A stretch of 64,000 bases of DNA, from positions 18,267-82,266 of the forward strand of contig MENK01000001.1 in assembly GCA_001768235.1 (NCBI GenBank). Reading direction: 5' to 3'. The position numbers were made by a program, and so were the translations under genes. How positions within the stretch are numbered: position 1 is the first letter of the stretch; each line of letters starts with the position of its first letter. This DNA comes from Bacteroidetes bacterium GWB2_32_14. Lineage in GTDB: Bacteria > Bacteroidota > Bacteroidia > Bacteroidales > UBA12077. Below are positions 45,658 to 53,186 of this stretch, in pieces. A model generated the notes under the pieces. It searched no databases, was not told the origin of the DNA, and worked only from the letters and a program-made list of their open reading frames with translations.

Positions 45658-46057
45658 TAAACAAAGTATAGATTACAATAAAACCACAATAGAACTATCA
45701 ACCTTGCTTAATGCATTGTCGCATCCTGCCAGGTTACAAATTATAATGCACCTGGCAAAATACAACGGATGCCAGGCGGGGAGTATTTCAAAAAGATTGC
45801 CATTGGCAAAATCAACGGTATCAGAACATTTAAGTAAATTAAAAGAAGTTGGTTTAATTTCATGTACATCTGATGGAGTTTGCCAAAACTATCAATTGAA
45901 TGACAATGTATTCTTACTCTTAAAAATGCAATTATTTGATTTTATAAATCAAATTGATGATCGGAAAAGCAAAAGGGTGGGATGTTGTCCTACTAGTCAA
46001 TTTGAAAATGAAAAAAATCTCAGTTTAAAGAACAATAACAAAAAAAATGGAAAATAA
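45650..46057 (+). CDS. ArsR-family metalloregulator (second of three)
   Basis: 135 residues. Winged helix with SHPARLQIIMHLAKYNGC, and recognition helix AKSTVSEHLSKLKEVGLI. Its Cys positions differ from the first ArsR: Cys41, Cys72, Cys78 and a C-terminal Cys112-Cys113 (RVGCCPT). The tail is longer and lysine/asparagine-rich. Different Cys placement suggests a different ligand geometry or metal(loid). It overlaps neighbours on both sides (8 bp and 11 bp). Confidence 0.9.
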   Translation: MNNKQSIDYNKTTIELSTLLNALSHPARLQIIMHLAKYNGCQAGSISKRLPLAKSTVSEHLSKLKEVGLISCTSDGVCQNYQLNDNVFLLLKMQLFDFINQIDDRKSKRVGCCPTSQFENEKNLSLKNNNKKNGK

Positions 46058-46421
46058 AGAAAAAGATTCATGTTTATGCGGAGTAAGCGAATACATGGTT
46101 CTGGCTTGCTCAGGATCATGCGACTTGGGTCAGGTTACCGATATAGTTGCCCGAAAATTACGAGATAATAAAGTTCGTAAAATGAATTGCCTTGCCGTGG
46201 TTGGTGCAGGTATTGAAAAGTCTGTTGAAGATTTTAAGAAGAAAAACATACTGATGCTCGATGGTTGCCCAACAGATTGTGGCAAGCAAATTCTGGACAA
46301 AGCAGGTTTTACTGATTATAAGTATTTACGTGTAACCGATTTGGGTTACAAAAAAGGGCAAACTCCTGTTACCGAAGAAGTAATAAATACAGTTTATGAC
46401 AAAGCAGAAGTCATCTATTAG
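46047..46421 (+). CDS. DGC-domain (putative zinc-binding) protein
   Basis: 124 residues, Cys-rich. Cys9, Cys11, CSGSCD at 21-26, Cys48 and LDGCPTDCGK (Cys74, Cys78) match the DGC/DUF1847 domain, named for its Asp-Gly-Cys motif. Its members occur with metal and arsenic resistance genes and are thought to bind metal through the cysteines. Function not established. It is tightly coupled: the start lies within the arsR gene, and the next gene begins 26 bp before its stop. Confidence 0.82.
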   Translation: MENKEKDSCLCGVSEYMVLACSGSCDLGQVTDIVARKLRDNKVRKMNCLAVVGAGIEKSVEDFKKKNILMLDGCPTDCGKQILDKAGFTDYKYLRVTDLGYKKGQTPVTEEVINTVYDKAEVIY

Positions 46422-46896
46422 CGCGAAACAAATTTTAAATTTTGTTTTTTTAGGTTTAATAGTTGTTTTCTTTATTGCATTGTTCATGTTTAAAGGCAGA
46501 CTGAACAATGCAGCATCTACTATTGTGTTATCACAGGCAACACCCGAAACCATAAGTGCTGTATCGGCACATATCGATTCGGTTTATAATTACAGGAAGA
46601 ACTCAAAACCTTTCGAAATCACTTTTCTTGAATTTGGTTCAACAAGCTGCTCAGCCTGCAGACGCATGGAAAAAGGAATGCAGGAAATTCAGGATTTGTA
46701 CCCAAATAAAGTAAATGTGGTATTTATAAATGTTACAAAAAAAGAAAATCACGATTTGCTCAATTTTTATGCAATTGCTGTAATTCCCACCCAGGTTTTG
46801 CTCGATAAAACAGGTAAAAAGTTCTTCAGGCATTCGGGATATATCTCTACAAATGAGTTAAGAACCTTAATTGATAAAAATTTAACTCAGAATTAA
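46396..46896 (+). CDS. Membrane-anchored thioredoxin
   Basis: 166 residues. N-terminal anchor (about 13-33) and a periplasmic thioredoxin fold with FGSTSCSACRRMEKGM (CSAC active site) and the cis-Pro AVIPTQVLLDKTG. It could receive electrons across the membrane, for example from a CcdA-like protein such as ArsG (inference). Its start codon is inside the DGC gene, giving translational coupling. Last gene of module ii. Confidence 0.9.
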   Translation: MTKQKSSISAKQILNFVFLGLIVVFFIALFMFKGRLNNAASTIVLSQATPETISAVSAHIDSVYNYRKNSKPFEITFLEFGSTSCSACRRMEKGMQEIQDLYPNKVNVVFINVTKKENHDLLNFYAIAVIPTQVLLDKTGKKFFRHSGYISTNELRTLIDKNLTQN

Positions 46897-46906
46897 CAGT
46901 TCCATT

Positions 46907-46950
46907 TTTGTTTTTTATTTTTTATGTCGTATGTTTACGTCATTAAACAT
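46907..46950 (+). promoter_or_regulatory. Promoter of the third arsR with overlapping palindromes
   Basis: TTTG (46907-46910), a 19-bp spacer and TATGTTTA (46930-46937). The -7 box is covered by ATGTCG-N8-CGTCAT (46924-46943, one mismatch), and next to it lies ATGTTTA-N6-TAAACAT (46931-46950). The ATG is 8 bp later. This is autoregulation by ArsR (inference). Confidence 0.65.
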
Positions 46951-46958
46951 GCTAATTT

Positions 46959-47291
46959 ATGACATACAAAAAAGCCGATTTATTTGATAAGGATTTGCAA
47001 CGAATAGCCGAGGTTGCTAAAATAATGAGCCACCCGGCACGATTAGCCATTCTTCGTTATTTAGCCAATTGCAAAACCTGCATTTCGGGTGATATCACCA
47101 ACGAAATACCACTAAGCCGTACAACGGTTTCACAACATTTGCAAGAGTTAAAAAGAGTTGGATTAATCCACGGCGAAATTGATGGCTTAAAAGTGAATTA
47201 CTGTTTATGCAACACTTGCATTACTGATATCAAAAAAAACTTTATTTCTTTTTTAGATGAAATATCTATTACTGAAAATATAAAATGTTAA
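46959..47291 (+). CDS. arsR: ArsR-family metalloregulator (third of three)
   Basis: 110 residues. Winged helix with SHPARLAILRYLANCKTC, where Cys38 and Cys41 lie in the sensing helix, and recognition helix SRTTVSQHLQELKRVGLI. It has further Cys82, 84 and 87 and a final Cys110. It is closest in layout to the first ArsR (both have GLIHGE/GLIQGE wings). It opens module iii, and a rhodanese-like gene begins 3 bp after its stop. Confidence 0.92.
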   Translation: MTYKKADLFDKDLQRIAEVAKIMSHPARLAILRYLANCKTCISGDITNEIPLSRTTVSQHLQELKRVGLIHGEIDGLKVNYCLCNTCITDIKKNFISFLDEISITENIKC

Positions 47292-47294
47292 GCT

Positions 47295-47711
47295 ATGCAT
47301 GACCTTTTTAAAAATACAGGGATTATTTCGTCAGGAATTCTTCATGTTTCGGCACATGAAGCTTTCGAGCTATGCAAAAAAGGAGCCGTGATAGTTGACG
47401 TTCGCGAAGAATACATGATTGGCTTTAAAATGTTTGATGTTGAAGAAGCCATCTTTTGCCCTAAAAGCATTCTCGAAAAAAAATATTCTGAGTTGCCCAA
47501 AGATAAAGCATTGATTTTTGCCGATGCAACCGGAATTCATAGCAAAGAGGCTGTTTTGTTTTTGCTTGAAAAAGGATTTGAAAACATTGCCAACCTTGCC
47601 GGTGGGCTGGTTGAATGGGAACGAGACGGAGTACCAATTAAAATTGATTACTCAGAAAGATTATCAGGCTCTTGTGCCTGCCAGTTAAAAAAAAGAGATA
47701 AAAAACAATAA
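47295..47711 (+). CDS. Rhodanese-like domain protein with replaced catalytic cysteine
   Basis: 138 residues. One rhodanese domain: VIVDVREEYMIGF at the start and the active-site loop in ALIFADATGIHSKEA, where the usual CRSGxRS Cys is replaced by Asp (ADATGIHS). A normal sulfur-transfer reaction is therefore unlikely. It ends with a Cys pair (SGSCACQLKKR) that could bind arsenite or another thiophilic ion (inference). Position between arsR and arsC suggests an accessory arsenic role. Confidence 0.85.
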   Translation: MHDLFKNTGIISSGILHVSAHEAFELCKKGAVIVDVREEYMIGFKMFDVEEAIFCPKSILEKKYSELPKDKALIFADATGIHSKEAVLFLLEKGFENIANLAGGLVEWERDGVPIKIDYSERLSGSCACQLKKRDKKQ

Positions 47712-47722
47712 TATAAAGATTT

Positions 47723-48145
47723 ATGAAAATATTAATACTTTGTACAGGAAACTCATGCCGCAGCCAGATGGCACAAGGCTTTTTGCAATCGTTCGATAAA
47801 AATCTAATGGTTCGATCAGCTGGAACAGTTCCTGCAAGGCAGGTGAATCAGAAAGCTGTTAAGGTAATGAGTGAAGTGGGTATTGATATCAGTCATCATA
47901 CTCCCAAAATGGTTGACCAATACATAAACGATGAGTGGGACTACGTGATTACTGTTTGCGATGATGCCAACGAAACATGCCCTGCGTTCTTAGGCAAAGT
48001 AAAACATCGATTACATATCGGTTTTGAAGATCCGTCGCACGCCACTGGAACAGATGAATTTATCTGGAGCGAATTTCGAAGAGTACGCGACCTGATTAAA
48101 GATGCGTTTTACAAACTTTATAGCAATGATTTGAAAATTAAATAA
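47723..48145 (+). CDS. arsC: Arsenate reductase, thioredoxin-coupled (low-MW phosphatase family)
   Basis: 140 residues. P-loop CTGNSCR (Cys7 to Arg13) and the redox pair Cys79 and Cys86 in VCDDANETCP match the Staphylococcus-type ArsC triad (Cys10/82/89). It reduces arsenate to arsenite, with final electrons from thioredoxin; the small thioredoxins nearby are candidates. Its stop codon lies at the edge of the inverted repeat that brackets the next gene, so that insert lies directly against its 3' end. Confidence 0.96.
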   Translation: MKILILCTGNSCRSQMAQGFLQSFDKNLMVRSAGTVPARQVNQKAVKVMSEVGIDISHHTPKMVDQYINDEWDYVITVCDDANETCPAFLGKVKHRLHIGFEDPSHATGTDEFIWSEFRRVRDLIKDAFYKLYSNDLKIK

Positions 48146-48183
48146 TTTGATAATTTGACGATTTAACAATTTGACAATTAATC
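48144..48183. repeat. Left imperfect terminal inverted repeat of the four-helix-bundle unit
   Basis: 40 bp matching the reverse complement of 48551-48590 at 31 of 40 positions, with the outer 13 (AATTTGATAATTT) identical. It starts inside the arsC stop codon. Confidence 0.75.
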
Positions 48184-48201
48184 GATTTATACTTATTTAG
48201 A

Positions 48202-48552
48202 ATGAGAAATGATAAAGACAATTTAATAGTCTCTCTTTCACTAGAGTTTTCCTTAGATATAATTGAATTTGCAGAGATTCTCGAAGAAAAGAAAAAATAC
48301 GTTATTGCCAAACAGCTACTTAAATCAGGAACTTCAATTGGGGCTAATATCAGAGAAGCACAAAATGCTGAGAGTAAAGCAGATTTTATACACAAATTAA
48401 AAATTGCTGCTAAAGAAGCAGACGAAACTGAATATTGGTTAGTTCTATGCGAATTATCAAAGAATTATCCAAAAAATGAAAAACTAAAAGTAAAACTTGA
48501 ATCAATAATTAAGATTTTATCAAAAATCATAAGTACTTCAAAAACAAAATAA
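48202..48552 (+). CDS. Four-helix-bundle protein (S23/IVP family)
   Basis: 116 residues, all helical, with the family motif AKQLLKSGTSIGANIREAQNAESKADFIHKL (about 36-66) and ADETEYWL. The best-known relatives are encoded in intervening sequences of 23S rRNA genes, and others act as accessory proteins of retroelements. Free-standing copies are common in Bacteroidota and of unknown function. It is flanked by imperfect inverted repeats and inserted between arsC and arsM, so it looks like the cargo of a small mobile unit (inference). Confidence 0.88.
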   Translation: MRNDKDNLIVSLSLEFSLDIIEFAEILEEKKKYVIAKQLLKSGTSIGANIREAQNAESKADFIHKLKIAAKEADETEYWLVLCELSKNYPKNEKLKVKLESIIKILSKIISTSKTK

Positions 48553-48590
48553 TTCATCATCAAATTATCAAATCAATAAATTATCAAATT
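48551..48590. repeat. Right imperfect terminal inverted repeat of the four-helix-bundle unit
   Basis: Partner of 48144-48183. Overlaps the stop codon of the four-helix-bundle gene and ends 7 bp before the arsM ATG. Confidence 0.75.
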
Positions 48591-48597
48591 AAATAGT

Positions 48598-49395
48598 ATG
48601 AAAGACATAAAAAAAGTAGTACAGGAAAAATACAGTTATATAGCTAATCAAAGCAATCAGCAAAACGAATCATCATGTTGCGGTGGAACAAGCTGTTGTG
48701 GTGATTTAGAAATAAGTATGATAGGTGACGAATATAAAAATATTAAAGGGTATAACAAAGACGCCGATTTAGGATTGGGTTGTGGATTACCAACCGAATT
48801 TGCAGGAATAAAAGAAGGCGATTCTGTTCTTGATCTGGGCTCGGGTGCCGGTAACGATTGTTTTGTTGCTCGTGCAATTGTAGGAGAAAAAGGAAAAGTA
48901 ACCGGAATCGACTTTACCGATGCCATGCTTGAAAAAGCCCAAGAAAATGCCAATAAGCTAGGCTACAAAAATGTTGAATTTGTAAAAGGAGACATTGAGG
49001 AAATGCCTTTACCCGATAATACATACGATGTGGTAATATCCAATTGCGTTCTGAATCTGGTTCCCGACAAGCAAAAAGCTTTTCGCGAAATATATCGTGT
49101 AATAAAAACCGGCGGGCATTTCTGCGTTTCGGATGTTGTTATTTTTGGCGATTTACCTGAAAAAATAAAACAAGATGCAGAGATGTATGCCGGATGCGTA
49201 TCTGGAGCTATACAAAAAGAACAGTACCTTAAAATAATTGAAGAAAATGGATTTGTATCTATAACTATTCACAAGGAAAAAGAAATTGAAATCCCGAATA
49301 ACATTTTACTTAATTACATTACACTGGATGAATTAAGAGAGCTAAAAATAAAGAAAACAGGAATTTACAGCATAACTGTTACAGCACATAAATAA
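48598..49395 (+). CDS. arsM: Arsenite S-adenosylmethionine methyltransferase ArsM
   Basis: 265 residues. SAM-binding motif VLDLGSGAGNDC (77-88). The As(III)-binding cysteines of ArsM correspond to Cys62, Cys88, Cys150 (SNCVLNL) and Cys200 (YAGCVSG). An extra N-terminal Cys cluster, CCGGTSCC (27-34), could help collect arsenite. It methylates arsenite to mono- and dimethylated species, which the ArsP-like permease of this island could export. It is followed by a 213-bp gap before acr3. Confidence 0.95.
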   Translation: MKDIKKVVQEKYSYIANQSNQQNESSCCGGTSCCGDLEISMIGDEYKNIKGYNKDADLGLGCGLPTEFAGIKEGDSVLDLGSGAGNDCFVARAIVGEKGKVTGIDFTDAMLEKAQENANKLGYKNVEFVKGDIEEMPLPDNTYDVVISNCVLNLVPDKQKAFREIYRVIKTGGHFCVSDVVIFGDLPEKIKQDAEMYAGCVSGAIQKEQYLKIIEENGFVSITIHKEKEIEIPNNILLNYITLDELRELKIKKTGIYSITVTAHK

Positions 49396-49500
49396 TTTTA
49401 ATTAATAAAACTTATTTCTATGCTGTTTAGCGAAGAATTTTCTCGTGATTCTCAGAGCCTTTGTGAATTGGTGGCCAGAATTTTACTCGCCACTAACCTT

Positions 49501-49514
49501 GCCTGCCGGCAGGC
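49501..49514. repeat. GC-rich 14-bp perfect palindrome
   Basis: GCCTGCCGGCAGGC lies in an otherwise AT-rich, gene-free gap (49396-49608) between arsM and acr3. It may be a dispersed repeat; it has no T-run and does not look like a terminator. Confidence 0.5.
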
Positions 49515-49608
49515 TGGGACTCTAAAACACAACGTTTGAATAAAAAGCAATTTTACTAACTAAATGATATTGAAACTAATTTACTAATCAACTAAAAAAC
49601 TAAAATCT

Positions 49609-50685
49609 ATGCCTTCACAACCAAGACTCAGGTTTCTCGATCGCTATTTAACACTATGGATATTCCTGGCCATGGCGATTGGTGTTTTATCAGGGTATTT
49701 TTTCCCTGCCATTGCGCAATTTTGGGAATCGTTAAAATCATCCCCCGAGAGCACAACCAATATTCCAATTGCTATCGGGCTAATTCTTATGATGTACCCG
49801 CCGTTGGCAAAAGTAAAATACGAAGAATTGGGTGATGTTTTTAAAAACTATAAGATTCTTTCGCTTTCGTTAATACAAAACTGGGTAATAGGTCCGGTGT
49901 TGATGTTTGCATTAGGAGTTTTATTTTTTAAACTATTTCCTGGCGAAAATAATGCCAACCTTCCTTACATGTATGGTATTATAATGATTGGACTTGCCCG
50001 ATGCATTGCCATGGTTATTGTCTGGAACGACCTGGCAAAAGGAGATACGCAATATGCAGCCGGATTAGTTGCTTTTAACTCCATTTTCCAGGTATTGTTT
50101 TTTTCGGTTTATGCTTACTTTTTTATTGCCATTTTACCCGGATGGTTTGGAATACCAACAAACAATGCTGTTGAAAATATTACCATTGGTCAAATAGCCA
50201 AAAGTGTTTTTATATATCTTGGAATACCTTTTATTGCAGGATTCTTAACTCGTTTTATTTTGATTAGAGTAAAAAGTAAAGAATGGTATCATTCGAAATT
50301 CATTCCAAAAATCAGCCCGATAACTTTAATTGCATTGTTGTTTACTATAATTGTAATGTTCTCGTTAAAAGGAGAATATATTATAAAAATCCCGCTCGAT
50401 GTAGTATTGATTGCAATACCATTACTTATCTATTTTATTGTAATGTTTTTTCTTTCATTTATGATGAGCAAAAAAACAGGAGCAAATTACGAGCAATCCA
50501 CTACTCTGTCGTTTACTGCTGCAAGCAATAATTTTGAATTAGCTATTGCTGTTGCAATTGCCATTTTCGGGATGAACTCGGGCGAAGCATTTGCTGCAGT
50601 TATTGGCCCGTTGATCGAAGTACCTGTAATGATTGCATTGGTAAATGTTGCCTTCTGGTTCAAGAGAAAGTACTTTTCAACTTAG
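49609..50685 (+). CDS. acr3: ACR3-family arsenite efflux transporter
   Basis: 358 residues with about ten transmembrane segments (BASS superfamily). The motifs are [22 protein letters not shown] at the N-terminus, [15 protein letters not shown], and the conserved [17 protein letters not shown] with the arsenite-binding Cys. [20 protein letters not shown] near the end is also diagnostic. It expels As(III) by proton antiport. Final gene of the island and its main inorganic arsenite pump. Confidence 0.96.
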   Translation: MPSQPRLRFLDRYLTLWIFLAMAIGVLSGYFFPAIAQFWESLKSSPESTTNIPIAIGLILMMYPPLAKVKYEELGDVFKNYKILSLSLIQNWVIGPVLMFALGVLFFKLFPGENNANLPYMYGIIMIGLARCIAMVIVWNDLAKGDTQYAAGLVAFNSIFQVLFFSVYAYFFIAILPGWFGIPTNNAVENITIGQIAKSVFIYLGIPFIAGFLTRFILIRVKSKEWYHSKFIPKISPITLIALLFTIIVMFSLKGEYIIKIPLDVVLIAIPLLIYFIVMFFLSFMMSKKTGANYEQSTTLSFTAASNNFELAIAVAIAIFGMNSGEAFAAVIGPLIEVPVMIALVNVAFWFKRKYFST

Positions 50686-50764
50686 CAAACTAATTTAAAA
50701 GCTCTCCGGCCTTTTGTTTTATTTCATAAAAACACTTAATTTAGACTATTCATAAAATCAGAAC

Positions 50765-51166
50765 ATGAATACAGTTGTTCAAAATATGATTCATTTTTTA
50801 TTAATAATCGTTTTTTTGATTATTTATATTCTTGCTTTCATCATTGTTAAACCATTTCTTATTAATCACAAACGTAAAATATCTACCCTTTCTTTAAAAA
50901 TAAGCTTCCTGGTTTATTTGGCTGTTTTACTGGTTTGTGTTTATTTATTTATGTTTTTTGGACCCAGTGATTTAGAATACCAGTTAAGTAATTTATTTTT
51001 CATCATTCTTCTGATTTGCTTATTTATTCCAAACCTGGGAATTTTACTCAGGAGAAATGTAAATAAATACAGGGTTGAATACAACTTTGCATTTTCATTA
51101 ATTAACGGAATTATCGCAGCTTTCATGCTTTACAAGCTGATTCAACACGGATGGTTTTTATTTTAA
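50765..51166 (+). CDS. Hypothetical small integral membrane protein
   Basis: 133 residues with four hydrophobic helices and short loops (FLLIIVFLIIYILAFIIV, then LVYLAVLLVCVYLFMFF and two more). No recognisable motif. It is 80 bp beyond acr3 and converges with miaA. It is not needed to explain arsenic resistance, and I treat it as unrelated. Confidence 0.65.
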   Translation: MNTVVQNMIHFLLIIVFLIIYILAFIIVKPFLINHKRKISTLSLKISFLVYLAVLLVCVYLFMFFGPSDLEYQLSNLFFIILLICLFIPNLGILLRRNVNKYRVEYNFAFSLINGIIAAFMLYKLIQHGWFLF

Positions 51167-51179
51167 ACAGAATCCTAAT

Positions 51180-52103
51180 TTAATTGCCTTTAAATATTTT
51201 TACAATTTTATTTATTTTACTATCCAGGCTCTCGTTCCCATCAATCCAATGAATAACAAATCCGCTTCTTTCCATTTTTCGAAACCAGGTCATCTGCCGT
51301 TTGGCAAATTGATGTATTGCAGTTTCAAGCTTTTTAAACATTTCGTCAAACGTTAACTCGCCTAAAATATATTGAGTAAGGAATTTATACTCCAAACCAT
51401 AATAAATTAAATCATCCGGTTGTATTCCCTTACTAAGTAATACTTTTACTTCATCTATCATTCCCTCGTTCAATCTTTGTTTTAAACGTTGGGTAATTCG
51501 CTGGCGTTGTGTATTCCTGTCGGATTTTACACCAATTATTAATGAATTAATTTGTGGAAAATTATTGTCAATCTCAGGGTTTTTAATGTAATATTTTTCG
51601 ATTTCGATAGCACGAATCATTCGTTTACGGGTATCAATATCGCTCGTATTATGTAGTTGCTTAAACAATTTTAAAATCTGAATCAGTTCTTCATCCGATT
51701 TTAAATTAAGTTCATCGCGTAAAGTTATATTTACCGGAACATTAATCAGTTTATATCCTTTCAAAACAGCTTCGATATACATACCTGAACCGCCACATAA
51801 AACCGGGAGTTTCTTTCGGGATTCAATATCTTTAAAAACCGGGATAAAATCTTTTTGATATTCGTAAACATTATATTTTACACCTGTATCAACAATATCA
51901 ATAAGATGAAATGGAATTTGAGTACCATTGATTGTATAATCAGCAATATCTTTCCCGGTACCAATATCCATTCCCCTGTAAACCTGGCGGGAATCGGCAC
52001 TAATTATTTCGCCATTTAAGGCCAACGCCAGATGTGCCGCGAGAGATGTTTTACCCCCTGCTGTCGGGCCTAATACTGTTACTAAATTATATTTCTCTCT
52101 CAT
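51180..52103 (-). CDS. miaA: tRNA dimethylallyltransferase
   Basis: 307 residues. P-loop GPTAGGKTSLA at residues 12-22, then ISADSRQVYRGMDIGTGK and the CGGSGMY motif. C-terminal QFAKRQMTWFRK is the family signature. It adds dimethylallyl to A37 of tRNAs reading UNN codons. It has its own -7 box on the minus strand (52118-52125) and shares a short divergent region with smpB. Confidence 0.96.
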   Translation of the reverse strand: MREKYNLVTVLGPTAGGKTSLAAHLALALNGEIISADSRQVYRGMDIGTGKDIADYTINGTQIPFHLIDIVDTGVKYNVYEYQKDFIPVFKDIESRKKLPVLCGGSGMYIEAVLKGYKLINVPVNITLRDELNLKSDEELIQILKLFKQLHNTSDIDTRKRMIRAIEIEKYYIKNPEIDNNFPQINSLIIGVKSDRNTQRQRITQRLKQRLNEGMIDEVKVLLSKGIQPDDLIYYGLEYKFLTQYILGELTFDEMFKKLETAIHQFAKRQMTWFRKMERSGFVIHWIDGNESLDSKINKIVKIFKGN

Positions 52104-52117
52104 TAATTGGTTTTATA

Positions 52118-52125
52118 CAAAGGTA
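52118..52125 (-). promoter_or_regulatory. Promoter -7 box of miaA
   Basis: On the minus strand TACCTTTG fits TAnnTTTG, about 15 nt before the ATG. Confidence 0.5.
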
Positions 52126-52186
52126 AATAAAGATTCTGTACATAAACAGTTTGATTATAAAGATGAAAAAAATTAATATTATTGCG

Positions 52187-52194
52187 TACTTTTG
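52187..52194 (+). promoter_or_regulatory. Promoter -7 box of smpB
   Basis: TACTTTTG fits TAnnTTTG, about 35 nt before the smpB ATG. It is divergent from the miaA box 60 bp away. Confidence 0.5.
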
Positions 52195-52228
52195 TACTAA
52201 TTTATATTGATTTTTAGTATCGCAATTT

Positions 52229-52678
52229 ATGCAGAACAACATAAATATAAAAAATAAAAAAGCAGGATTTAGTTACGAGTTTATCGACAAGTATATCGCT
52301 GGCATAAAACTTACGGGTACCGAAATTAAATCTATTCGTGGAGGGAAAGCCAGTTTGGTTGATACGTACTGTTATTTTGTTGATCATGAATTGTATGTCA
52401 GGGGATTAAATATTTCGGAGTATTCTTTTGGTACCCATTACAATCACGAGCCCAAGCGCGATCGTAAATTACTCCTTACAAAAAGAGAGTTAAACAAACT
52501 CGAAAGAAAAGTCTCGGAAAAAGGACTTACAATTGTTGCGCTTCGATTATTTATTACCGATAGCGGATGGGCTAAACTCGAAATTGCCCTTGCCCGCGGA
52601 AAACAGGAATTCGATAAACGTGAGGACATTAAAAAGAAAGACATTAAGCGTGATATGGATCGTTTAAAAAGAATTTAG
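52229..52678 (+). CDS. smpB: SsrA-binding protein SmpB
   Basis: 149 residues. [27 protein letters not shown] begins the OB-fold. [11 protein letters not shown] and the C-terminal [19 protein letters not shown] tail are diagnostic. It binds tmRNA and brings it to stalled ribosomes in trans-translation. No tmRNA gene is visible in the window. Confidence 0.96.
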   Translation: MQNNINIKNKKAGFSYEFIDKYIAGIKLTGTEIKSIRGGKASLVDTYCYFVDHELYVRGLNISEYSFGTHYNHEPKRDRKLLLTKRELNKLERKVSEKGLTIVALRLFITDSGWAKLEIALARGKQEFDKREDIKKKDIKRDMDRLKRI

Positions 52679-53186
52679 AAACCTAATTAAAATCAACAAT
52701 AATCTATTAAAGGTTATAAACAATCCGTGAAAATTCTAAAAAATAGTACTTTTCATATCACTTTGATTAGTAAATAACTTTAGAAACTTATTTCACTTTT
52801 TGATTATTCTTGTAAAGCCAATCATTCATTTCAATTTACTACTGATGCGTTTAAAGTTTAATTTAAAAAAATATTGATATTATGAAAATTAAATCTCATG
52901 ATATCAAATGATTAAGATGTTTTATTTTCTCATGGAGCAATGTTTCAATTCAAATCAAAAAATCACTTGACTCTCTAAGAACCAATGAAATAAGAATAGT
53001 CAGCATATCATACAAAAATTAACGCATCACTAGTAATTTCAATTTGTCAATTATAAATTTGAGAATATAATATTACATACTTTAATGTAAATTCGGATAA
53101 ATTATGTTTGTAAATTAGAAAAAAACATTAATTTTAATATTCTTTTTAAAAAACAACGAATTATTTGATTTAAATATCTGACAGCG
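52679..53186. other. 508-bp gene-free AT-rich stretch
   Basis: No open frame with convincing coding character and no RNA fold that I recognise. A start-less open segment near 52915-53023 gives about 34 plausible-looking residues and may be a gene remnant. The right end holds TATGTTTG (53103-53110), a TAnnTTTG -7 box with an AT-rich upstream region. It is probably the promoter of the following sensor gene with a leader of about 70 nt. Confidence 0.5.

Noticed and set aside
48202..48552. 23S rRNA intervening sequence
   Set aside because: The protein belongs to that family, but there is no rRNA sequence on either side; both flanks are ars genes.
52915..53023. Short coding-like segment with plausible residue order before a stop
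   Set aside because: No start codon in frame, only about 34 codons and no recognisable similarity. At best a gene remnant.
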